Shown here in pieces: positions 5,514 through 10,457 of a stretch of 10,457 nt of DNA; the first letter of the stretch is position 1, and the number at the start of each line of letters is the position of its first letter. The notes under the pieces are model-generated. The model made no database searches. It was not told the origin of the DNA and worked only from the letters and a program-made list of their open reading frames with translations. The position numbers and the translations under genes are program-made. Origin of the DNA: an uncultured Clostridia bacterium (GTDB taxonomy: Bacteria > Bacillota > Clostridia > Monoglobales > Firm-18); the NCBI GenBank assembly GCA_937914775.1, contig CALDNB010000085.1:1-10457 (forward strand), written 5' to 3'.

Positions 5514-7135
5514 TGGAATTTACAAATGACTGGGCGTTGTATGAAAAAGGTGTAGATTTTAAAACACGAATTAATCTATACAAAGAAGTAGAGGATAACA
5601 ACAGATTTTTTCAAGGTGACCAATGGCATGGCGTTAAATCAGAAGGGTTGCCGACCCCTGTTTTTAACATTATCAAGCCAGTCATAAGATACAAAGTAAG
5701 CGCTGTTATGCAAAACAACATTAAAATAAGATACTCTGCTGATAACTATAATGAAAAAAACAGTGATAAAATGAACAATGTTTGCGAATTATTAACTGAC
5801 AAGGCTGAGCAAATCTGGGAACAACTTAAAATGGACTTTCACAATGAAGAACTATTAAAAGACAGCGCAATTTCGGGTGATGGTTTTGCGTATTTCTATT
5901 ATGATGATGCGAAAGACAAAATAGAACTTGAACTTATTGATAATACAAATGTTTATCCGTCTAATCCCAACTATGCTAACATTCAGCAGCAGGACTACAT
6001 TATTATTGCGTTCAGAAGAACTGTTGACAGCGTACGGGAGGAAGCCCTTAAAAACGGCGTAAAAAAAGAACTTGTCATGTCAATAGCATCTGATGATGAT
6101 ACAGAACATTCAGCAGGTGCCTTGGGTAAAATTGAACAGGAAGACAGTAATATGTGTACTGTTTTATTGAAACTGTGGAAAGATAAGACAACAAATACTG
6201 TTCATTTTACAAAAAGCACTAAAGATATAGTTGTTTGTGATGATAAAGATACCGGTTGCGAACTTTATCCGATTGCTATGCTTAACTGGGACACAAGAAA
6301 AAATTGTTTTCACGGTGCAAGTGACGTGACTGGTCTTATTCCAAATCAGTTGTATATTAATAAAATTGCTGCAATGGTTATGCTGTCAACTATGTACACA
6401 GCATTTCCAAAAATGGTTTATGATGAAAATCTTGTTGACAATCCGTCAAATCAGATTGGAGTTGCAATTGGTGTTAACGGCTCTGATAAGCCAATTAACA
6501 GTATAATTGATTATATTACACCTGCAAGTGTGTCAAACGACGCATTTGGTATGTTTGAACGAACAATTGCCCTTACAAAAGAGTTAATGGGTGCTAATGA
6601 CGGAGCACTGGGCGCAATAAACCCTGAAACAGCAAGTGGTAAGGCAATACAGGCAGTAATGGAACAGGCGGCACAGCCTCTGGAAAGTGTAAGAAGAAGA
6701 TTTTACAATTATGTAGAAGATGTTGCGTTAATCTGGGCTGACATTATAAGGGCATATTGCAGCAAAGAACTGTTGTCGGTAAAAAAAGACAATAAAGTAT
6801 CAAAAATTGATGCTGATGTTTTAAAGAAAATGCTGTTGTCAGTTAAGATTGATGTTGGTCCATCTACCAGATGGAGTGAACTTGCAACAATAGAAAGTCT
6901 TGACCAACTGCTTAACAACAATCATATTTCTTTTGAAATGTATCTTGAACTGTTGCCTAAAAACGGCGGTCTTCCAAAAGACAAAATTTTACAACTGCTG
7001 AAAGAAAAAACACCGAATGTTCCCCAAAATGAGGACGAAGTAATCGGAATGTTAAGCGAACAGGAAAGACAGGATGCAATTAAAAATCCACAATTAATTA
7101 CCGATAAATTAAAACAAATGGTTTTGGGTAATTAA
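5513..7135 (+). CDS. Phage portal protein
   Basis: A 540-residue portal protein. In phages it forms the dodecameric ring at one vertex of the capsid through which the terminase pumps DNA. Support comes from the N-terminal NNRFFQGDQWHG segment followed by PVFNIIKPVIRYKVSAVM, typical of portal clip/wing starts, and from the downstream AINPETASGKAIQAVMEQAA (residues 368-387) with a long helix RRRFYNYVEDVALIWADII, typical of the stem and crown. Position directly after the large terminase agrees. It most resembles the P22-type portal superfamily, but the exact family is uncertain. The length is normal and no frameshift or internal stop is visible. A GGAGGTG at 5498-5504 gives an ideal 8-base spacing. 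The next gene is spoIVA, with no terminator in between, so transcripts from this block could run into spoIVA. Confidence 0.9.
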   Translation: MEFTNDWALYEKGVDFKTRINLYKEVEDNNRFFQGDQWHGVKSEGLPTPVFNIIKPVIRYKVSAVMQNNIKIRYSADNYNEKNSDKMNNVCELLTDKAEQIWEQLKMDFHNEELLKDSAISGDGFAYFYYDDAKDKIELELIDNTNVYPSNPNYANIQQQDYIIIAFRRTVDSVREEALKNGVKKELVMSIASDDDTEHSAGALGKIEQEDSNMCTVLLKLWKDKTTNTVHFTKSTKDIVVCDDKDTGCELYPIAMLNWDTRKNCFHGASDVTGLIPNQLYINKIAAMVMLSTMYTAFPKMVYDENLVDNPSNQIGVAIGVNGSDKPINSIIDYITPASVSNDAFGMFERTIALTKELMGANDGALGAINPETASGKAIQAVMEQAAQPLESVRRRFYNYVEDVALIWADIIRAYCSKELLSVKKDNKVSKIDADVLKKMLLSVKIDVGPSTRWSELATIESLDQLLNNNHISFEMYLELLPKNGGLPKDKILQLLKEKTPNVPQNEDEVIGMLSEQERQDAIKNPQLITDKLKQMVLGN

Positions 7136-7140
7136 TTCTT

Positions 7141-7169
7141 GCATAACTTATCCGTTTCTGTCATATATA
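7141..7169 (+). promoter_or_regulatory. Candidate sigma-E (mother-cell) promoter of spoIVA
   Basis: GCATAAC at 7141-7147 matches the B. subtilis sigma-E -35 consensus (KMATATT) at five of seven positions. CATATATA at 7162-7169 matches the -10 (CATACAHT) at six of eight, and the spacer is 14 bases, the usual length. spoIVA is a known early mother-cell sigma-E gene in B. subtilis, which supports the call. The region is an AT repeat, so part of the match may be chance. The -35 begins five bases after the portal stop codon. Confidence 0.5.
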
Positions 7170-7198
7170 TATACAAACTATATATGGGAGTGGATAGT

Positions 7199-8668
7199 AT
7201 GGATATTTATAACGATATAGCAACCCGTACTGACGGAGATATTTATATCGGTGTTGTAGGACCTGTAAGGACAGGAAAAAGTACATTCATAAAAAAGTTT
7301 ATGGACTTGTTGGTAATTCCAAATATTGAAAACGAGTTCAAAAGAGAACGGGCAATTGACGAGTTGCCTCAAAGTGCTCAGGGAAGAACGATTATGACTA
7401 CAGAGCCAAAATTCATACCGAACGAAGCGGTAGAAATTACTCTTGACAACAATGCAAAAATGAATGTTAGACTAATTGACTGTGTTGGGTATGTAGTACC
7501 AAATGCAAACGGGTACTATGAGGCTGAAATGCCAAGAATGGTTTCTACACCATGGTTTGAATATGAAATCCCATTTGAGGAAGCGGCAGAAATCGGAACA
7601 AAAAAAGTTATAACTGAACATTCCAATATAGGCGTTGTTGTAACTACAGACGGAACTGTTACCGACCTTGACAGAAGTGACTACATACAGGCGGAGGAAA
7701 GAGTAATAGGGGAATTAAAGGCAATAAACAAGCCCTTTATTGTTATTTTAAATTCTATGTATCCTAATAGTGACAACTGCATTTCCTTATCAAATGAACT
7801 TAGTGAAAAATACAATTGTTCAGTAATTCCTGTGAATTGCAATAATATGTGCGAGAACGACGTAAATAATATAATTAAATCGGTTTTATATGAGTTCCCC
7901 GTACGTGAAGTTACAGTTGTTTTGCCCTCCTGGGTTAATGCTTTAAAAGACAACCATCCCCTTAGATGTAATTTACTTGATACTGTAAAAAAATCCTGCG
8001 ATGATATTTCAAATGTCCGTGAAGCTCAAAGTATGATTGATTGTATTTTAAACAACGAAAACATTGAAAGTGCAAATGTAGATAAAATTGAACTTGGCGA
8101 GGGCAATGTCTTTATTAACGCCAATGTTGTAAGGGACATATATTATAAAGAACTGTCAGAAGTAAGCGGTTTTGATGTTAAAGACGAATGTGAATTAATG
8201 AAAATTCTGGCAGAAATGGGTGCGGTAAAGAAAGAGTATGACAAGATTTCCCCTGCACTTCAGGCAGTAAATCAAAAGGGATATGGCGTAATTTATCCGT
8301 CAATTGACCAACTTACACTTGAAGAGCCTGAAATTGTTAAGCAGGGCAGTAGATACGGTGTAAGGCTTAAAGCGAGTGCACCGTCCCTTCATTTAATAAG
8401 AGCGGATATAGAGACAGAAGTAAGTCCCGTTGTTGGTACTGAAAAGCAGTCGGAAGAACTTGTTCATTATTTGCTCACAGACTTTGATGATGACCCGTCA
8501 AAAATATGGCAAAGTAATATTTTTGGTAAATCGTTAAGCGAACTTGTTAACGAGGGACTTCACAATAAATTGTCAAGAATGCCTGACGATGCTCAGATGA
8601 AACTTCAGGAAACTCTGCAACGTATAATTAACGAGGGTAGCGGCGGCTTAATATGTCTTATATTGTAA
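7199..8668 (+). CDS. spoIVA: Stage IV sporulation protein A, spore coat morphogenetic ATPase
   Basis: A predicted 489-residue protein, close to the 492 of B. subtilis SpoIVA and alignable along its full length. SpoIVA is made in the mother cell, is tethered to the forespore by SpoVM, and polymerises on ATP hydrolysis to form the base layer of the spore coat; it is also needed for cortex formation. Visible features are MDIYNDIATRTDGDIYIGVV leading to Walker A GPVRTGKS (21-28, Lys27), DELPQSAQGRTIMTTEPKF, Walker B RLIDCVGY with Asp94, EEAAEIGTKKVI, EHSNIGVVVTTDGT, EPEIVKQGSRYGVRLKA, and the highly conserved tail LQRIINEGSGGLICLIL. The frame is open back to 7139, but the start is taken as ATG 7199. 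GGGAGTG at 7186-7192 precedes it, and the B. subtilis protein begins at the equivalent point. It appears monocistronic, with its own terminator. Confidence 0.97.
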   Translation: MDIYNDIATRTDGDIYIGVVGPVRTGKSTFIKKFMDLLVIPNIENEFKRERAIDELPQSAQGRTIMTTEPKFIPNEAVEITLDNNAKMNVRLIDCVGYVVPNANGYYEAEMPRMVSTPWFEYEIPFEEAAEIGTKKVITEHSNIGVVVTTDGTVTDLDRSDYIQAEERVIGELKAINKPFIVILNSMYPNSDNCISLSNELSEKYNCSVIPVNCNNMCENDVNNIIKSVLYEFPVREVTVVLPSWVNALKDNHPLRCNLLDTVKKSCDDISNVREAQSMIDCILNNENIESANVDKIELGEGNVFINANVVRDIYYKELSEVSGFDVKDECELMKILAEMGAVKKEYDKISPALQAVNQKGYGVIYPSIDQLTLEEPEIVKQGSRYGVRLKASAPSLHLIRADIETEVSPVVGTEKQSEELVHYLLTDFDDDPSKIWQSNIFGKSLSELVNEGLHNKLSRMPDDAQMKLQETLQRIINEGSGGLICLIL

Positions 8669-8673
8669 TTTTG

Positions 8674-8703
8674 AAGAGAGGGTAAAATATACCCTCTCTT
8701 TTT
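8674..8703 (+). terminator. Intrinsic terminator of spoIVA
   Basis: A perfect 11-base stem (AAGAGAGGGTA at 8674-8684 with TACCCTCTCTT at 8690-8700) has a 5-base loop and runs into five T's (8699-8703). It begins six bases after the spoIVA stop codon. Confidence 0.9.
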
Positions 8704-8704
8704 C

Positions 8705-8733
8705 TTGACACTAAAATAACAAAGTGGTACAAT
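8705..8733 (+). promoter_or_regulatory. Near-consensus sigma-A promoter of the mrp-zupT operon
   Basis: A perfect -35 TTGACA at 8705-8710 and -10 TACAAT at 8728-8733 (one mismatch) are separated by exactly 17 bases. Transcription should start near 8740, right beside the ribosome binding site GAGGAG at 8741-8746, leaving a leader of about 15 bases. It follows the spoIVA terminator by one base. I see no clear operator repeat around it. Confidence 0.85.
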
Positions 8734-8754
8734 ATATGCCGAGGAGTGATTATA

Positions 8755-9579
8755 ATGAGCACAAATTGTAATGGAAATTGTGAACAATGCAGTAAAGATT
8801 GTGGAGAAAGAACTGCTGAAAATATGTATGAAAAACCACATAATATGTCCAGTATTAAAAAAGTTATCGGCGTTGTAAGCGGTAAGGGCGGAGTAGGTAA
8901 ATCACTGGTTACTTCACTTTTATCTGTAATCTCACAACGAGAGGGCTTTAATACTGCAATTTTAGATGCAGATATAACAGGACCGTCTATTCCGAAAATT
9001 TTTGGTATAAGCGGACGGGCTAAAGGTAACGAATTCGGCTTACTGCCCTCCAAAACAAAAACAGGAATTCAGTTAATGTCTTTAAATTTACTTTTAGAAA
9101 ATGATACTGACCCTGTAGTTTGGCGTGGACCCATTATTGCAGGTACTGTTAAACAGTTCTGGACAGACGTTATATGGGAAGACGTAGATGTAATGTTTAT
9201 CGATATGCCTCCCGGCACCGGCGATGTTCCGCTGACAGTATTTCAGTCAATTCCTGTTGACGGAATAGTAATTGTTACTTCGCCTCAGGAACTTGTCTCA
9301 ATGATAGTTGAAAAAGCAGTAAAGATGGCGAATATGATGAATATTCCCATACTTGGTATTGTTGAAAATATGAGTTATGTTGAATGTCCTGACTGTAATA
9401 AGCAAATAAAAGTTTTTGGTGACAGTCATATAGAAGACATTGCAAATAAACATAACCTTAATGTTATTGGTAAAATTCCTATGCAGCCGAAACTTGCCTC
9501 TGCCTGTGATGCAGGTATGATTGAATTGTTTGAGGGTGACTGGTTAGACGGATTTAAGCCTATATTAAATGAATTCTGA
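8755..9579 (+). CDS. mrp: Mrp/NBP35-family Fe-S cluster carrier ATPase
   Basis: A predicted 274-residue cytoplasmic P-loop NTPase of the Mrp/ApbC/NBP35 group, which binds and transfers [4Fe-4S] clusters to target enzymes. The N-terminus has a four-cysteine motif C-x3-C-x2-C-x3-C (residues 5, 9, 12, 16), as in NBP35-like members and unlike E. coli Mrp, which has an N-terminal MIP18-like domain. The deviant Walker A SGKGGVGKS is at 42-50 with the signature lysine Lys44. DADITGPSIPK is the switch region, and Walker B is FIDMPPGTGD with Asp150. The C-terminal C-x2-C (Cys211, Cys214; ECPDC) is the bridging-cluster site of the dimer. The start is ATG 8755, eight bases after GAGGAG. An in-frame GTG at 8746 overlaps that site and is rejected. 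It is followed 8 bases later by a metal transporter gene in the same operon. Confidence 0.95.
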   Translation: MSTNCNGNCEQCSKDCGERTAENMYEKPHNMSSIKKVIGVVSGKGGVGKSLVTSLLSVISQREGFNTAILDADITGPSIPKIFGISGRAKGNEFGLLPSKTKTGIQLMSLNLLLENDTDPVVWRGPIIAGTVKQFWTDVIWEDVDVMFIDMPPGTGDVPLTVFQSIPVDGIVIVTSPQELVSMIVEKAVKMANMMNIPILGIVENMSYVECPDCNKQIKVFGDSHIEDIANKHNLNVIGKIPMQPKLASACDAGMIELFEGDWLDGFKPILNEF

Positions 9580-9587
9580 GGTGCAGT

Positions 9588-10388
9588 ATGAGTAACTTGT
9601 TAACAGCCTTTGTTTTTACTTTGGTTGCAGGACTTTCAACTGGTATCGGAAGTGTAATTGCATTTTTCAGTAAAAAAACAAATACGAAATTTTTGTCATA
9701 TACTTTGGGTTTATCTGCAGGTGTAATGATTTTTATATCATTGGTGGAATTGTATCCTGATGCTCAAAATGCCCTTTCTTTAATTTACAGTCCAAGAATA
9801 GCGTCTGTTATTACTGCAGTCAGTTTCTTTTGCGGAATGCTTCTTATAGCGTTAATTGACAGATTTTTGCCTGAGGAAAAAAATCCTCATGAAACAAAAT
9901 CTGTTGAAGATATTAAAGATAATGTAACAGATAAAAATCATTTAATGAGAATGGGAATATTTACTGCACTCGCTATTGCGGTGCACAATTTCCCAGAGGG
10001 TATAGCGACATTTGTTTCTGCCACACAGTCCCCGTTACTGGCATTGCCCGTTGTTCTTGCTATTGCAATTCACAACATACCTGAGGGTATCGCGGTGTCT
10101 GTCCCTGTTTATTATGCAACAGGGTCCAGAAAAAAAGCATTTATCTATTCTTTTGTTTCTGGTCTTTCTGAGCCTCTTGGCGCAATAGTTGCATATTTAA
10201 TTCTTATGCCCTTTTACAGTGAAACTTTAAACAGTATTATGTTTTCGGCAGTAGCGGGAATTATGGTTTATATTTCTGTTGACGAACTTTTGCCGTCGGC
10301 ACGAGAATACGGTCACCATCATTTGTCCATTTACGGACTTATTACAGGTATGATAATTATGGCTATAAGTTTTATAATATTTGCATAA
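9588..10388 (+). CDS. zupT: ZupT-like ZIP family divalent metal transporter
   Basis: A 266-residue membrane protein of the ZIP family, probably importing zinc and perhaps other divalent cations such as iron or manganese. It shows the expected eight-helix pattern. Both halves of the binuclear metal site are present: HNFPEG (133-138) in helix 4 and HNIPEG (162-167) in helix 5, followed by SGLSEPLGA in helix 6. ZupT usually has a His-rich loop after helix 3; here it is a charged, mostly His-poor loop (FLPEEKNPHETK and on, about 92-120), which may affect metal sensing. A short HHH occurs near the C-terminus (YGHHHLS). The ribosome binding site TGAGGTG (9577-9583) overlaps the mrp stop codon, so the two genes are cotranscribed and probably coupled. 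Pairing an Fe-S carrier with a metal importer suggests metal supply; that is inference. No Zur or Fur site is evident. Confidence 0.93.
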   Translation: MSNLLTAFVFTLVAGLSTGIGSVIAFFSKKTNTKFLSYTLGLSAGVMIFISLVELYPDAQNALSLIYSPRIASVITAVSFFCGMLLIALIDRFLPEEKNPHETKSVEDIKDNVTDKNHLMRMGIFTALAIAVHNFPEGIATFVSATQSPLLALPVVLAIAIHNIPEGIAVSVPVYYATGSRKKAFIYSFVSGLSEPLGAIVAYLILMPFYSETLNSIMFSAVAGIMVYISVDELLPSAREYGHHHLSIYGLITGMIIMAISFIIFA

Positions 10389-10390
10389 AA

Positions 10391-10414
10391 GAAGTACGCT
10401 GTTTCGGCGTCTTC
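10391..10414 (+). other. Hairpin downstream of zupT, possible weak or partial terminator
   Basis: GAAG at 10391-10394 pairs with CTTC at 10411-10414, and ACGCTG at 10396-10401 with CGGCGT at 10405-10410, with one bulged T, one G-U pair and a TTT loop. The stem is strong, but no T-run follows, so it is not a standard intrinsic terminator. The rest of the end region (10415-10457) has no start codon with a ribosome binding site and no clear gene. Confidence 0.45.
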
Positions 10415-10457
10415 GCATAGGGATAAATCGTCTTAAAACACCATTTTTAGCGCATAA

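Larger units (their letters stand above)
3491..7135 (+). mobile_element. Phage DNA-packaging module (prophage remnant or domesticated cassette)
   Basis: Five tightly spaced + strand genes: DUF4406/DUF7768-like, putative small terminase, large terminase, small membrane protein, portal. This is the usual left end of a tailed-phage late region. It stops at the portal: the scaffold, protease, capsid and tail genes expected next are missing, and spoIVA follows at once. No integrase, transposase, repressor or lysis gene is in the window. I compared the two junctions (3418-3505 and 7136-7198) by eye and found no direct repeat that could be an attachment-site pair. All five frames are open and the codon and base usage look like that of the neighbours. 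Element boundaries are set by the first ribosome binding site and the portal stop codon, and are approximate. Confidence 0.75.

Noticed and set aside
7162..7173. AT dinucleotide run as a repeat element
   Set aside because: Only about six units, common in AT-rich promoter regions, and better explained as part of the spoIVA promoter.
7139..7198. Upstream extension of spoIVA from the TTG at 7139
   Set aside because: It would add 20 residues not found in B. subtilis SpoIVA, has no ribosome binding site, and covers the probable promoter. GGGAGTG at 7186-7192 supports ATG 7199.
3418..7198. Attachment-site direct repeats flanking the phage block
   Set aside because: I compared the two junction regions by eye and found no matching repeat of useful length, and no tRNA gene or integrase is present.
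8746..8754. GTG at 8746 as the start of mrp
   Set aside because: It overlaps the Shine-Dalgarno GAGGAG (8741-8746). ATG at 8755 has ideal spacing.
8605..9053. Two overlapping minus-strand open frames around the spoIVA terminator and mrp start
   Set aside because: They run antisense to spoIVA, its terminator, the mrp promoter and the P-loop coding region, have no ribosome binding site or recognisable product, and are shadows.
10227..10418. Minus-strand open frame opposite the zupT 3' end
   Set aside because: Low-complexity basic composition, antisense to conserved ZIP helices, and no ribosome binding site seen.

Overview
The window is AT-rich and gene-dense, with strong GGAGG-type ribosome binding sites, mixed ATG/GTG/TTG starts and almost no intergenic space. 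It carries the endospore morphogenesis ATPase SpoIVA, the tail of Mfd next to a PrsA-like foldase, a DUF5685 protein and a Cys-tailed J-domain protein. Together these point to a spore-forming or spore-ancestry member of the Clostridia (Bacillota); I cannot name a genus. All genes seen are on the + strand. No rRNA, tRNA or CRISPR array was found.

Layout. (1) Positions 2-532 are the C-terminal end of mfd, whose start lies outside the window. (2) Positions 558-3417 form a tightly packed four-gene operon: DUF5685 protein, J-domain/TPR protein, integral membrane protein, and a PrsA-type lipoprotein foldase. A good sigma-A promoter sits in the 3' end of mfd (512-540), and a strong intrinsic terminator follows (3434-3477). 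(3) Positions 3506-7135 hold five phage-type genes: a DUF4406/DUF7768-like protein, a very short putative small terminase, a large terminase with its visible catalytic motifs intact, a 63-aa membrane protein and a portal protein. No capsid, scaffold, protease, tail, integrase or lysis gene accompanies them. (4) Positions 7199-8668 are spoIVA, with a plausible sigma-E promoter starting just after the portal stop codon and a perfect-stem terminator behind it. (5) Positions 8755-10388 are a two-gene operon, an Mrp/NBP35-type Fe-S carrier ATPase and a ZupT-like ZIP metal transporter, behind a near-consensus sigma-A promoter. (6) Positions 10389-10457 are non-coding and contain a hairpin without a T-tract.

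How the parts relate. The flanks are ordinary chromosomal housekeeping and sporulation genes: repair, protein folding, spore coat assembly, Fe-S and metal handling. The phage block is the odd part. It is a DNA-packaging module (small terminase, large terminase, portal) wedged between a terminator and a sporulation promoter, with all frames open. It is either a recently reduced prophage remnant or a packaging cassette kept for some function; the sequence alone cannot decide. The second most interesting item is the DUF5685 protein, which has two Asp-rich motifs spaced somewhat like those of isoprenyl-diphosphate synthase-fold enzymes.
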